A stretch of DNA of 64,000 bases from the NCBI RefSeq assembly GCF_020539525.1, contig NZ_JACDXX010000001.1:330884-394883 (forward strand). Direction: 5' to 3'. Source of the stretch: Pseudogemmobacter faecipullorum. Lineage in GTDB: Bacteria; Pseudomonadota; Alphaproteobacteria; Rhodobacterales; Rhodobacteraceae. The first letter of the stretch is position 1. Every line of letters begins with the position of its first letter. Position numbers and translations under genes: made by a program. Below, piece by piece: positions 28,707 through 38,518 of the stretch. The notes beneath the pieces are model-generated. The model was given only the letters and a program-made list of their open reading frames with translations. It did no database searches and was not told where the DNA came from.

Positions 28707-30103
28707 TGCGCCAGGCTGCCAATTTTCTGGCAACAGCCATCATCACGGCATTCCTGCTGCTGCTGGTTCATGCGCTCATCACTCTGAGTTCAACCGAAAA
28801 ACTGCTGCGGCGTGAAATCGGTGAATCCCGGATCTGGATCACCAATGAATCCGAACGGGCCGCGCTGCAGCTGCTGATGGCGCTGTCATCAGCCTTTCCC
28901 GACTTCCCGCCGGATAGCGGCGAGAACAATCTGCAGTTTCGTTTTGATATGCTCTACAGCCGGGTGATGCTGCTCGATGCCGGACCGCAGCGCAGCTATC
29001 TCGAGGCAATCGGGGCGGCAGAGCCGCTGAACGAGGCCCTGCTGATCCTGAAGCGGCTGGATGAGAAGACCGACTGGACCAGACTGCCGCCCGAAATGCA
29101 CCAGGCCACAGAACAGGATGTCCGCGCCATCGCCTCGGTGCTGCGCGATCTGACCGCCGCCACCTCGCGGCATGACCGCGCGGCCAGGTTTGCGGTCCGC
29201 GACCAGCTGTCCGAGGCGCTGCGGCTGGGCGTGATCGCAGTTCTGGGTGTGCTGATCACCGGCAGCCTGATGGCGGCAATGCTGGTGCGCAATATGCGCA
29301 AACTGCGCCTCACCCAGACGGAGCTGGAGCACAGCCATCTGCTGCTTGAGGAAACCGTCGCCCTGCGCACACAGGAGCTGCGCGAGGCGCTCGATGTCGA
29401 GCGCAAAGCCAAAGCCATCTACAACAGCTTTATCGTCACCGTCGCGCATCAGCTGCGCACCCCGGTGGCGATCATCAATATGATTGCGCAGCGTCAGGTG
29501 CGGGAGCCACCGGGCAAAATCCCCGAAAGGCTGCGCCAGAAATTCTCCCGCATTCTGCAGGCAACTGGGCGGCTGGAAACCCTGGTGAATGGTTTCCTCA
29601 GCTCGGCAGAGACCAGTACCGACGCCGACCCGGGATCGCAGCGGGTGCTGGATTTCAATACTGCGGTCGACGGGGCCCTGCAGCGCCTCAGCCTCGAGGC
29701 CCCGGACCGCGCCGTGACCACCGATCTTTCCCCCGAGCCGCTCCGGGTCTGCGGCGATCCGATATTGCTGGTTCAGCTGATCCAGATCCTGCTCTCGAAT
29801 GCGGTAAAATATTCGCAGCCCGGGACAGAAATCACGATCAGAACCCGCAAAGAGGGGCAGACGATTCGCTGCTATGTGACGGATCGGGGCCGCGGCATCC
29901 CCGAAGAGGTGAAACATTCTGTCTTTGAGCGCTGGTATCGGGCCCCGGAAGTACATCATTTGCCTGGCATGGGGCTGGGCTTACCGGTGGCCCGTGCTAT
30001 TATTGCGCAGCACAGAGGGGTGATCTCTTTCACTTCTGACTCGGATCGGGGGACCGTTTTCACTATCTCCCTGCCTGAAGCCGCCGCTGGGGATGAAGAC
30101 TGA
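28706..30103 (+). CDS. Membrane sensor histidine kinase
   Basis: The 465-residue protein has a transmembrane helix near residues 5-28, a periplasmic domain of ~145 residues, a second helix (VIAVLGVLITGSLMAAMLV), a linker coiled coil (HLLLEETVALRTQELREALDVERKAK), the HisKA box VTVAHQLRTPVAIINMI and the ATPase motifs LLSNAVKYS, DRGRGIP and GMGLGLPVA. Translational coupling to the upstream Tat-exported protein (TGATG) and to the downstream regulator (TGATG) shows a dedicated three-gene system in which the exported protein may feed the sensor. Confidence 0.9.
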   Translation: MRQAANFLATAIITAFLLLLVHALITLSSTEKLLRREIGESRIWITNESERAALQLLMALSSAFPDFPPDSGENNLQFRFDMLYSRVMLLDAGPQRSYLEAIGAAEPLNEALLILKRLDEKTDWTRLPPEMHQATEQDVRAIASVLRDLTAATSRHDRAARFAVRDQLSEALRLGVIAVLGVLITGSLMAAMLVRNMRKLRLTQTELEHSHLLLEETVALRTQELREALDVERKAKAIYNSFIVTVAHQLRTPVAIINMIAQRQVREPPGKIPERLRQKFSRILQATGRLETLVNGFLSSAETSTDADPGSQRVLDFNTAVDGALQRLSLEAPDRAVTTDLSPEPLRVCGDPILLVQLIQILLSNAVKYSQPGTEITIRTRKEGQTIRCYVTDRGRGIPEEVKHSVFERWYRAPEVHHLPGMGLGLPVARAIIAQHRGVISFTSDSDRGTVFTISLPEAAAGDED

Positions 30104-30750
30104 TGAATGCTGAGCAGCAGACCGCGACGATACTTTGTATCGAAGACGAAGAGGTGCTGCTCGAAGAACTGGTCGATGAACTGGCCAGCCGTGGACATAA
30201 TGTCTTTGGTGCCCGCGATGCCGATGCCGGGGAAAAGCTGATCGAGCAGGAAAAGCCCGACATCGTGCTCTGCGATGTGATGATGCCGGGGCGCAATGGC
30301 TTTGAGCTGCTCAATGGTCTGCGCGCCAGCGACCGCCTGCCACAGCAGACAGCCTTCATCTTCCTGACCGCCCTGTCAGACCGGGGGCCGCAGATGACCG
30401 GGCTGGAAGCCGGGGCGACCGATTATCTGACCAAGCCGGTTGATCTGGATCTGCTGCATCTTAAAATCGCCAATATCCTCGCCTTTGCGAAACGCCTCGG
30501 AACAGGCCCGGCGCCGATAACGGCCAATATCGCGCCCGATATCCGCCTTTCGCCACGCGAGGAGCAGGTGCTGTCGTTGCTGGGTGAAGGCGAGCGCACT
30601 GCCGCTATCGCCTGGAAGCTGGGCATCTCGGAACATACCGTGACGCAATATATCAAAGAGCTCTACCGTAAGCTCGGGCTGAGCAACCGCGCCGATGCAG
30701 CGCGTATGGCCATTGCCATGGGCCTGGTCAAACCGGGCAATAACGGCTGA
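30103..30750 (+). CDS. Response regulator, REC plus LuxR-type DNA-binding domain
   Basis: The 215-residue protein has a receiver domain (residues ~8-125) with the acidic pair ILCIEDEE, the phosphoacceptor in DIVLCDVMMPG and the Thr/Lys pair in FLTALSD and YLTKPVD. The C-terminal HTH of LuxR type is LSPREEQVLSLLGEGERTAAIAWKLGISEHTVTQYIKEL. The last two genes share a TGATG overlap, so it is the cognate partner of the kinase. Its targets are unknown. Confidence 0.92.
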   Translation: MNAEQQTATILCIEDEEVLLEELVDELASRGHNVFGARDADAGEKLIEQEKPDIVLCDVMMPGRNGFELLNGLRASDRLPQQTAFIFLTALSDRGPQMTGLEAGATDYLTKPVDLDLLHLKIANILAFAKRLGTGPAPITANIAPDIRLSPREEQVLSLLGEGERTAAIAWKLGISEHTVTQYIKELYRKLGLSNRADAARMAIAMGLVKPGNNG

Positions 30751-30792
30751 AAGGGGTCGGCGGGCGCCTCACCCTCCGACGACCGCTCCCTC

Positions 30793-31500
30793 TCAGACCA
30801 CGCGCACGCTCAGATCGCCGATCCCCGCGATATGGGCCTGCATAAGATCGCCCCTCACCACCGACCCCACTCCCGCTGGGGTGCCGGTCATGATGATATC
30901 GCCGGGCTGCAGGGTGAAATAACGCGACAGAACCACGATCATCTCGGGAATTTTCCAGATCATCTGGTTCAGATCACCGCTCTGCCGCCGCACGCCATTC
31001 ACATCCAGGGTAATAGCCCCCCCGGTCGGATGGCCAGAGACCGCAACCGGCACCAGCGCGCCGCAGGGGGCAGATTTCTCAAAGCTTTTCCCAACCTCCC
31101 AGGGGCGGCCCATCTTTTTGGCCTCGCCCTGCAGATCGCGCCGCGTCATATCGAGGCCAGGAGCATAGCCCCAGACATGATCCAGCGCCCCGGCCTCAGC
31201 GATATTTTCGCCGCCTTTGCCGAGCGCCACCACCAGCTCAATCTCGTGATGCACATCTGAGGTTTCAGCCGGATAGGGAAAGCGGCCATCCGAGGTGAGG
31301 CAGGAGGGGCTTTTGAGAAAGAAGAACGGCGGCTCGCGGTCCGGGTCATGGCCCATTTCAACCGCATGCGCGGCATAGTTGCGGCCAATGCAGAACACCC
31401 GATGGACCGGAAACAGCTGGTCACTGCCCTGCACCGGCAGGCTGGCCCGGGGCTGCGGCGCGATCACATATCCGGGGGATTTGTACAGGCTGTCGGACAT
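30793..31500 (-). CDS. Fumarylacetoacetate hydrolase family protein
   Basis: The 235-residue protein has the FAH C-terminal domain with metal ligands in HHEIELVVALGKGG and the family stretches VFCIGRNYAAHAVEMG, PFFFLKSPSCLTSDG, DMTRRDLQGEAKKMGRPWE and IIMTGTPAGVGSVVRGD. The length and the KGFD-like mid-region fit fumarylpyruvate hydrolase or oxaloacetate-decarboxylase-like relatives. The exact substrate cannot be decided. The ATG at 31500 follows AGGAGACAG. The stop lies 42 bases past the convergent regulator gene. Confidence 0.85.
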   Translation of the reverse strand: MSDSLYKSPGYVIAPQPRASLPVQGSDQLFPVHRVFCIGRNYAAHAVEMGHDPDREPPFFFLKSPSCLTSDGRFPYPAETSDVHHEIELVVALGKGGENIAEAGALDHVWGYAPGLDMTRRDLQGEAKKMGRPWEVGKSFEKSAPCGALVPVAVSGHPTGGAITLDVNGVRRQSGDLNQMIWKIPEMIVVLSRYFTLQPGDIIMTGTPAGVGSVVRGDLMQAHIAGIGDLSVRVV

Positions 31501-32228
31501 TGGTTCTGTCTCCTGGAGGGGGCGCGGTAGCACTCTCCACCATCGAGCAGCTTTCCCCGCAGAAATCCATATGGCTGAGCCTCGGGCATGGTCTGGCCGG
31601 GGCCAGAAGGTGCAGGCAGACGGGCTGAACATCCTCGCAATCCGCATAAAGGTACGCCGCCCTCGCCCGCCGGGCTTGCCCGGAACATGAGGCGGCATGC
31701 GTTGCAGGGCGCGCCGCGCGATGCCAGCCGCTCCGCAGTTCAGCGATACTGATCCCCGACAGCCACCCCCGCCGGAGACGATATGAAATGCCACCCGTGA
31801 CGCGCTGAAGGCCTGACGCCCTGAATGTCTGTGCCGCGCGATGATTCCGGGGGGCCTCCACCATGGTGATCACAAATCTCACCTGCCGCGCGGCAGCCCC
31901 ACTCTGCCCCCTCGATTCTGCGGGTTTCAGGCGGCAATGCCTGCCCCTGAATCAGCCGTAAAAGCTGCCGGATCCGCTGACTGTGATCACAACCAGGCCA
32001 CAAGAGCCGCGCTGAGCGCCTTTCCGCCACCGGAAAGCGCAGAATTCGCTGTTTTTTTAGCCAACGCTGCAGCTGCACAGTTGCACTGGCAGCGACAAGC
32101 GACCAGAAGAGGCACACGCCATTTTGCCGCACCCTTCCGGCAACAGATCCGGCAGGGGAATGGCAAGGCCAGTGAGACCGCCCGCGCGGGTGGTTGAAAC
32201 AGAACCGCAGTACGGAGGATCAGCCGCT
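31501..32228. other. Gene-free region upstream of icd carrying two operators
   Basis: Two TGTGATCACA-type palindromes are present (31865-31874 and 31982-31991). Short frames on both strands have no recognisable protein character. The remainder holds no repeat or RNA gene I can identify. Confidence 0.45.
31865..31991 (+). promoter_or_regulatory. Two TGTGATCACA palindromes upstream of icd
   Basis: GGTGATCACA at 31865-31874 (9/10) and TGTGATCACA at 31982-31991 (perfect) lie 355 and 238 bases before icd. They match the arrays upstream of sucC and sdhC but are 117 bp apart, not 21 bp. The 117-bp separation is close to 11 helical turns, so looping is possible. Confidence 0.6.
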
Positions 32229-34448
32229 ATGGCCGACAAGGGAATGCCCGCTATCGTTTACACCAAGGTGGATGAGGCCCCGGACCTCGCATCGGCTTCG
32301 CTGCTGCCGATCATTCAGCGCTTTGCCAAAGCCGCCGGTATCGCTGTTGCCACCCGTGACATCTCGCTCGCAGGCCGCATCATTGCGGCTTTCCCCGAAC
32401 GGCTGACCGCAGCGCAACAGCAGGCCGACGATCTGGCTGGCCTCGGTGCCTGGGTAAAAACCGCTGAAGCCAATGTCATCAAGCTGCCGAATATCTCGGC
32501 CTCGGTGCCGCAGCTGGTCGCCGCGATCAGAGAGCTGCAGGCCCAGGGCTATGCCCTGCCCGATTACCCGGCCGAGCCCGCCACGGCCGAAGAAAAAGAG
32601 ATCCGCGCCCGCTATGACGCGATCAAGGGTTCGGCTGTGAACCCGGTGCTGCGCGAGGGCAATTCGGACCGCCGCGCCGCCAAAGCGGTGAAAAACTACG
32701 CTAAAGCCCATCCGCATTCGATGGGCAAATGGTCGAAAGACAGCAAGACCCGCGTGGCCTCGATGACCTCGGGCGGTGATTTCTTCTCGAATGAGACCTC
32801 GGTCACCCTCACCGCAGCCCAGGCGGGCAAGGTGAAGATCGAGCTGACCGGCACTTCCGGCGCGGTCACTGTGCTGAAAGAGGGGGTGAACCTGCCCGAG
32901 GGCACTGTGGTTGACGCGACCTTCATGTCGGTCAAAGCGCTCGCCGCCTTCCTCGACAAAGAGATCGAGGCGACCAAAGCCGAAGGCACTCTGTTCTCGC
33001 TGCATCTGAAAGCGACGATGATGAAGGTCTCGGACCCGATCATCTTCGGGCACGCGGTCAAAGCCTGGCTGAAGCCGGTCTATGAGAAATTCGCCGATGA
33101 GCTGGCGGCGACCGATGCCAATGGCGGCCTTGGCAGCCTGCTGGCGCAGATCAAAGATCTGCCGAATGGCGCAGAGATCCTGAAAGAGGTCGATGCGGTC
33201 ATGGCCGCGCGTGCGCCGCTCTATATGGTGAATTCCGATAAGGGCATCACCAATCTGCATGTGCCCTCAGACGTGATCATCGATGCCTCGATGCCGGCGC
33301 TGCTGCGCGCAGGCGGCAAGGGCTGGGGCCCGGATGGCAAGGAAGGTGACAGCACCTGCGTCATCCCCGACACCTCCTATGCTCCGGTCTATGAGGAAAG
33401 CGTCAATTACTTCAAAGAGACCGGCGCGCTTGACCCGGCCACCGCAGGCACGGTGCAGAATATCGGCCTGATGGCGCAGAAGGCCGAGGAATACGGCTCG
33501 CATCCGACCACTTTCGAGATCCCGGAAGCTGGTACTGTGCGCGTCATCGCCGAAAACGGCGATGTGCTGCACAGCCATGAAGTTGAGAAAGGTGACATCT
33601 GGCGCCTGTGCTCGACCCGCAAGGCCGCGATCCTTGACTGGGTGCAACTGGCGATCGACCGCCAGCGCATCGAGGGCTGCCAGGCGATCTTCTGGCTGGA
33701 CGAAAACCGCGCCCATGACCGCGAACTTCTGGCCTATATCCGCCCGATCCTGAAGGAAAAAGGCGTCGAGGCAAAGTTCCTGGTTCTGGCCCCGCGTGAG
33801 GCCACCCGGCTGTCATTCGAGACCATCCGCGCCGGCAAAGACAGCATCGCCATCACCGGCAACGTGCTGCGCGACTATCTGACCGATCTGTTCCCGATCC
33901 TGGAGCTGGGCACCTCGGCCAAGATGCTGTCGATCGTCAAGCTGATGCAGGGCGGCGGCATGTTTGAAACCGGCGCCGGCGGCTCGGCCCCGAAACATGT
34001 GCAGCAGCTGATGGAAGAAAACCATCTGCGCTGGGACAGCCTGGGCGAGTTCTGCGCCCTTGGCGAAAGCCTGAACTACCTCGCCGAAGTCACCGGCAAT
34101 GAGAAAGCCCGTGTGCTGGGCGCAGCAGTTGATGCTGCCACCCAGGGCATTCTCGACCATGACCGCAGCCCGGGCCGCAAGGCAGGCGAAGCCGATAACC
34201 GCGACAGCCATTTCTACTTTGCCATGTACTGGGCCCAGGCTCTGGCGAAACAGAATTCCGATCCTGAACTGGCCGAGGAATTCCGCCCGATTGCCCAGGC
34301 TCTGACCGAAGGCGAAGAGGTTATCGTGGCAGAGCTGCGTGCCGATCGCGGCAAAGCGGTGGATCTGGGCGGCTATTACCATGCCGATCCGGCGAAAACC
34401 GCTGCGGTGATGCGCCCCTCGGCAAGCTTCAACGCCATCCTCGGCTGA
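32229..34448 (+). CDS. icd: Isocitrate dehydrogenase, monomeric NADP-type
   Basis: The 739-residue single-chain enzyme oxidises isocitrate to 2-oxoglutarate in the TCA cycle. It belongs to the monomeric IDH-II family, not the common dimer. Typical stretches are [80 protein letters not shown] and [19 protein letters not shown]. The ATG at 32229 follows CGGAGG. It is flanked downstream by a strong terminator, so it is a single-gene unit. Confidence 0.97.
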   Translation: MADKGMPAIVYTKVDEAPDLASASLLPIIQRFAKAAGIAVATRDISLAGRIIAAFPERLTAAQQQADDLAGLGAWVKTAEANVIKLPNISASVPQLVAAIRELQAQGYALPDYPAEPATAEEKEIRARYDAIKGSAVNPVLREGNSDRRAAKAVKNYAKAHPHSMGKWSKDSKTRVASMTSGGDFFSNETSVTLTAAQAGKVKIELTGTSGAVTVLKEGVNLPEGTVVDATFMSVKALAAFLDKEIEATKAEGTLFSLHLKATMMKVSDPIIFGHAVKAWLKPVYEKFADELAATDANGGLGSLLAQIKDLPNGAEILKEVDAVMAARAPLYMVNSDKGITNLHVPSDVIIDASMPALLRAGGKGWGPDGKEGDSTCVIPDTSYAPVYEESVNYFKETGALDPATAGTVQNIGLMAQKAEEYGSHPTTFEIPEAGTVRVIAENGDVLHSHEVEKGDIWRLCSTRKAAILDWVQLAIDRQRIEGCQAIFWLDENRAHDRELLAYIRPILKEKGVEAKFLVLAPREATRLSFETIRAGKDSIAITGNVLRDYLTDLFPILELGTSAKMLSIVKLMQGGGMFETGAGGSAPKHVQQLMEENHLRWDSLGEFCALGESLNYLAEVTGNEKARVLGAAVDAATQGILDHDRSPGRKAGEADNRDSHFYFAMYWAQALAKQNSDPELAEEFRPIAQALTEGEEVIVAELRADRGKAVDLGGYYHADPAKTAAVMRPSASFNAILG

Positions 34449-34477
34449 TCCTGACATCAGCCTGGAACTGAAAACTG

Positions 34478-34502
34478 AAACGGGCCCTTCGGGGCCCGTT
34501 TT
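34478..34502. terminator. Intrinsic terminator with UUCG loop
   Basis: AAACGGGCCC-TTCG-GGGCCCGTTTT lies 30 bases after icd. It is a classic stem with a stable tetraloop and a T-tail, and also faces the convergent phosphoesterase gene. Confidence 0.9.
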
Positions 34503-34509
34503 CATTGTC

Positions 34510-35328
34510 TCAGAGCAGATGCCAGAGCCCACCCTCGCGGCGGAACTGCCGCTGAGGCCCGGGTTCAAAACGCAGCGTGGCTTCATTGATCACAAAAGGC
34601 GTCGCGATCAGCCCGCCTGGCTGCTGGTCAAGCAGCGTAAAGCCGTGATCTTTCTCGCCCTTCCGGCCGCAAAGCGCGGTTCCGGTCTGGATCTGCAGCA
34701 GCGGGCGCGGGCTGCCGGCGGCAATGCCCAGCCCCAGCTGCCAGTGATGCAGATGGCCCGATACCACCCCATGCAGCCCCGCTGCCGCCAGCCGGGCTAT
34801 ACCGCTTTCCGCCCCCCTGGTCTCGCCGCGCTCAAAGCCGGGCGGCTCTTCCAGCGGGTGATGACAGACAAGCAGGTTCAGCGCCTCTGCCTCCGCTCCG
34901 CCCCCCTGTTCCGTCCCGCGCAAGGCGGCCTCGACCCGGGCCACGTCACTGTCACGCAGCACCCCGCCCCGCCATTGCCCCGGATCCGCGCTGTTCACCC
35001 CAAACAGGCGGATCGGCCCGACCCGGGCAAAGCAGCCCCGCCCCTGCGGTATGCTCATCTTCCAGCTGAAAAACGGGCTGATCCAGCGCAGGGGAAGATT
35101 ATAGAGCGGGATATCATGATTGCCCGGCACCACCATATAGGGGCGCTGCAGGCTGTCGATGAACTGCATCGCCCGGCGAAACTGCCCGATCCTGGCCCGC
35201 TGGCTCAGATCCCCCGAGACAATGACAAAATCCGGATCGCAGCGCAGCACGGCAGCGCGCAACGGCGCCACCAGCTCCGCACGCTCGGCGCCAAAATGCA
35301 GATCGGTCAGATGAACGAGCCGCGTCAT
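34510..35328 (-). CDS. Metallophosphoesterase
   Basis: The 272-residue calcineurin-like phosphoesterase has the metal-ligand motifs HLTDLHFG, FVIVSGDLSQRA, VVPGNHD and VSGHLHHWQLG in order. The substrate is unknown. The family includes cyclic-nucleotide phosphodiesterases and UDP-diacylglucosamine hydrolases. The start overlaps the stop of the upstream lipid-kinase-like gene by four bases (ATGA, 35325-35328), suggesting linked roles, possibly in lipid metabolism. Confidence 0.9.
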   Translation of the reverse strand: MTRLVHLTDLHFGAERAELVAPLRAAVLRCDPDFVIVSGDLSQRARIGQFRRAMQFIDSLQRPYMVVPGNHDIPLYNLPLRWISPFFSWKMSIPQGRGCFARVGPIRLFGVNSADPGQWRGGVLRDSDVARVEAALRGTEQGGGAEAEALNLLVCHHPLEEPPGFERGETRGAESGIARLAAAGLHGVVSGHLHHWQLGLGIAAGSPRPLLQIQTGTALCGRKGEKDHGFTLLDQQPGGLIATPFVINEATLRFEPGPQRQFRREGGLWHLL

Positions 35329-36293
35329 CCACGCCCCTGCAGCAGATCCTCGCCACCAGCAGCGTCAGGCGCCTGCGCCAGCGGCACGATCACTTTCAGC
35401 GCGTCTTCGCGGATCTGCAGATGCCAGGGCCCCTCTATCCGCTGTTTTTCACCATCGAGCGCCACCAGGCGATGGTTGCGCCGGCTTTCAATCAGAATAT
35501 CATCCGCAATGATCACTTCAAAATCCCTTCCCCGCGCGGCCTGCCCGAAGGCCAGCCGCAGGGCAGCGACCACCAGCTCGCGCCGCCGCTGGCCGCGCGC
35601 GATCAGCAGAACAAACTGACCATTTCGGATCGCCTCTGCCCCGTCCAGGCCAAAGCTTTCGAGCTGATAATGGCTGCGGGCGGCAAAAATCAGCGGCGTG
35701 ACAATGTCACGCTTTTTGCCCCGGGCGCTGAGGCTGAGCCGCATCGGATCGCGCAGTTCGGCGAGGCTGAGGATCACCGACCAATAGGCCAGCAGGCGAC
35801 TGCGGCCCCAGCGGTGATAGATCTTCTCGCGCCGCTCGAGGATCGCCGGATAGAGGCCGAAACTGGCATTATTCAGAAAGACATGTCCATTCACCTCGGC
35901 CAGATCCCTGGCCTCGATCCTGCCATGCTCCAGCCGGTGCAGGGCTTCCTCCAGCGTCTCGCCGCCACCAAGCCCGCGCGAGAAATAGTTAAAGGTGCCG
36001 CCCGGCAGCACCGCCATGGCAGCCTCCGTACCGGCAAGCACCCCTGCCGCTGCGGTCTGGGTGCCATCTCCACCAAGCACACCGATGATATCGGCGCCGG
36101 TTTCAACCGCCGCACGGGCACGGGCCTGCACCGGATCGCCTTTATGAATCTCGACCAGCGAGAAGCGCGCCACCTGCGGCTCAATCCGGGCGCGGATCAT
36201 CGCGATATCCTGCGACGTGTCTTTATTGCCCGAAGCGGTGTTGGCCAGCAGGGTAAAATGGCTTCCGGCAAGATCGGGACGGTCTCGGGTCAA
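35325..36293 (-). CDS. Diacylglycerol/lipid kinase family protein
   Basis: The ~322-residue protein carries the DAGK catalytic domain: LLANTASGNKD, the nucleotide-binding GVLGGDGTQTAAAGVL and the conserved LPGGTFNYFSRGLG. Known relatives phosphorylate diacylglycerol or sphingoid bases. No ATG precedes the domain. The best start is TTG at 36293 behind GAGAGGGGAAAG, with a further in-frame TTG at 36374 and GTG at 36371. It is coupled to the downstream metallophosphoesterase by ATGA. Confidence 0.82.
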   Translation of the reverse strand: MTRDRPDLAGSHFTLLANTASGNKDTSQDIAMIRARIEPQVARFSLVEIHKGDPVQARARAAVETGADIIGVLGGDGTQTAAAGVLAGTEAAMAVLPGGTFNYFSRGLGGGETLEEALHRLEHGRIEARDLAEVNGHVFLNNASFGLYPAILERREKIYHRWGRSRLLAYWSVILSLAELRDPMRLSLSARGKKRDIVTPLIFAARSHYQLESFGLDGAEAIRNGQFVLLIARGQRRRELVVAALRLAFGQAARGRDFEVIIADDILIESRRNHRLVALDGEKQRIEGPWHLQIREDALKVIVPLAQAPDAAGGEDLLQGRG

Positions 36294-36459
36294 GGGCTTT
36301 CCCCTCTCTGGTACAGGGTCACTGATAAAGTCTGCACTGCACAGCCGCAGGGGCGCAGAACGGCAGCTCACCAATGCCTGATGCGGCCTTGGGTTCCTGG
36401 GGCCGCATCAGCCCTGACGAAAAAGGCGCAATACTGCCCCCCGGAGGCCGCAGCCCGCA

Positions 36460-38064
36460 CTATTTGATGAGATAAATGTAATCGTAGTTCACCGGGACAC
36501 TGACCGGATCGACATACAGCTCATCCGCTCCACCCAGCCGGGCCGAGCGCAGCGTGAAACGCTGCTCGTGAAAGACCGGAACCCAGGGAGCCTCGGCCAT
36601 AATGTCGCGAAACACCGAGGACCAGCGATTCAGGCGCTGCTCCTGCTGATCTGCAGCTGTCATCGAATTCGCCGCCGCAGCCCTCACATCCAGATCCGGG
36701 CGGCAGAGTTTCGTCCAGTTCCAGCCGCCGGGCCGGGCGGCGGCGCAGCTGAGCAGCGGCAGATAAAAATTTGAGGGATCAGGATAGTCGCTCACCCAGG
36801 CCAGGCCTCCGGACCAGACCATCTGTGCCTCTCCCGCCCCGGCGCGGGCAATCACCTCCGGCATCGGCAGTGCGAGAATTGTGACATTAATACCTATGGC
36901 CCGCAGTTCCTGTCGCATCACCTCGGCGATGCGCGGATTCGGATCCGTATCAACCACCAGCATCTCGGCGGCAAAGCCCTCGTTCAGCCCGACCCGCGCC
37001 AGAAGCCGCCCGGCCGCTTTCGGATCATAGGGATAGCCGGGATAATCCCGGAGATGGCCGGGCATCAGCGGCGGCAGCGGCTGGTTCGCCGGAATCGCCC
37101 GGCCACTGATCACCCCGATGATCCGATCCTTATTGATCGCCATACTCACCGCTCTGCGCACCTCCGGCCGGTCAAAGGGCGGCTGCTTCACATTCATCGT
37201 GATATAGCTGGTGTGCAGCTGCCCGCCCTCGACCACCTGTTTTGACAAAAGCGGATCACTCATCACCTCGACAAAGCGGCTGGCCGGAATGCCATCGCCC
37301 AGAATATCCACCTCACCCTGACGCGCGCGGGCCAGGGCTGCCGATGGCTCATCGCCTATCTCGATGCTCAGCGCGTCGAGATAGGGGATGCCTGGCCGCC
37401 AGTAATGCGTGTTCTTTTTCAGCAGCAGATGCGAGCCCCGTTTCCATTCCGAAAAGCGGAACGCCCCGGTGCCAACCGGCGCAAAGCCAAAACCGGCCCC
37501 CGCCGCCTCAACCGCTTCGGCGGGCAGGACCGAGGCAAAATTCAGCGCGAGAACATGCAGGAAGGTGGCGTCGGGGCGGGACAGCCTGATCTCCACAGTC
37601 CGGGCATCAGGCGCTGTTACGCCTGACAGCGGTGCCTGTCCCGCCGCTGCCGCCTCATAGCCTTCGATCATCGAGAAAAAGGCCTGGCCAGGCGAACCTG
37701 TCGCCGGATCAACCGCCCGGTTCAGCGACCAGACCACATCCTCGGCCTGCATTTCGCGGCCATTGTGAAAGCGCACGCCCGGACGCAGGTGGAAAATATA
37801 GCTCAGCCCCTCTGCTCCGGTCTCGTAGCTTTCCGCAAGCCCCATACGCAGACGGGTGGTCCCCGGTTCGTAATCGACCAGCGTGTCGAACAGCGATTTG
37901 ATCAGCGACCAGTTCTGCAGATCATAGCCGATCGCCGGATCCAGTGTGGAAACATCATCCTTAAAGGTGAGAGTGATGACCCCCCCGGCAACCGGCGTTT
38001 CGGCCTGCAGCGGAGCGCTGGCCAGCCAGAGTGCAAGCCCGGAGCAAAGGACAAACTTATGCAT
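36460..38064 (-). CDS. ABC transporter solute-binding protein, peptide/opine family (orphan)
   Basis: The 534-residue periplasmic protein has a signal peptide (MHKFVLCSGLALWLASAPLQA) and SBP family 5 features: FKDDVSTLDPAIGYDLQNWSLI, GTTRLRMGLAESYE, YIFHLRPGVRFHNGREMQAEDVVWSL and TGAFRFSEWKRG. Family 5 proteins bind peptides, nickel or opines. No permease or ATPase genes lie next to it, so its transporter must be elsewhere. It has its own upstream region of ~450 bases. Confidence 0.9.
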   Translation of the reverse strand: MHKFVLCSGLALWLASAPLQAETPVAGGVITLTFKDDVSTLDPAIGYDLQNWSLIKSLFDTLVDYEPGTTRLRMGLAESYETGAEGLSYIFHLRPGVRFHNGREMQAEDVVWSLNRAVDPATGSPGQAFFSMIEGYEAAAAGQAPLSGVTAPDARTVEIRLSRPDATFLHVLALNFASVLPAEAVEAAGAGFGFAPVGTGAFRFSEWKRGSHLLLKKNTHYWRPGIPYLDALSIEIGDEPSAALARARQGEVDILGDGIPASRFVEVMSDPLLSKQVVEGGQLHTSYITMNVKQPPFDRPEVRRAVSMAINKDRIIGVISGRAIPANQPLPPLMPGHLRDYPGYPYDPKAAGRLLARVGLNEGFAAEMLVVDTDPNPRIAEVMRQELRAIGINVTILALPMPEVIARAGAGEAQMVWSGGLAWVSDYPDPSNFYLPLLSCAAARPGGWNWTKLCRPDLDVRAAAANSMTAADQQEQRLNRWSSVFRDIMAEAPWVPVFHEQRFTLRSARLGGADELYVDPVSVPVNYDYIYLIK

Positions 38065-38518
38065 AGGCCAATCCTGTCACGGCTGGACATCAGAGATGAA
38101 TGTTACGCCAGGAAGCTGGCACGGCAACAATCTCTGTGCAGAAAATCCTGCATTTTCTCTTAATGCCTGCGCCGTGCCGCCGCACGGGCAGGATATGGGC
38201 GGCCCCCTGATGCGGCCCTGCCCGGTCAGAACAGACTTCAGCCAGCGCCGCGACCGGGGCAGGCCCGGGCAAGGAAACCGGTGGCATTACCTGTAAAATT
38301 CTGGCCAGCCCCCTCAGGATATGATTTTGCACACCGCGCTGCTGAGGGCAAATCGCAGGAGCCGGAAAAGCAAAATCCCCTGCCTCAGGCCACCGGGCCC
38401 ATAAAACGTGGCCGTCTGCCGGCACAGCAGCATCAATTGTATTGGCTCTGCCCGATACATCGCCTAAATATTGCCATATACATACTTTAGATAAGAACCA
38501 TACCAGAAGGGGCAAAAC
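38065..38518. other. Gene-free divergent region with a CATACTTTAG motif
   Basis: No coding sequence is supported. Near 38474-38498 is the motif CCATATACATACTTTAG, matching sites elsewhere in the surface locus. The rest is GC-rich with no obvious repeats. Confidence 0.45.
38474..38498 (+). promoter_or_regulatory. ATACATACTTTAG motif upstream of small lipoprotein
   Basis: ATATACATACTTTAGATAAG ends about 25 bases before the ATG at 38519. The core CATACTTTAG (38481-38490) recurs with minor changes at five other places between 39641 and 63930. It could be a promoter -10 region or a regulator site. Confidence 0.55.

Noticed and set aside
34585..34596. ATTGATCACA similar to the TCA operator
   Set aside because: Only 8/10 match and lies inside the metallophosphoesterase coding region, not upstream of a gene.
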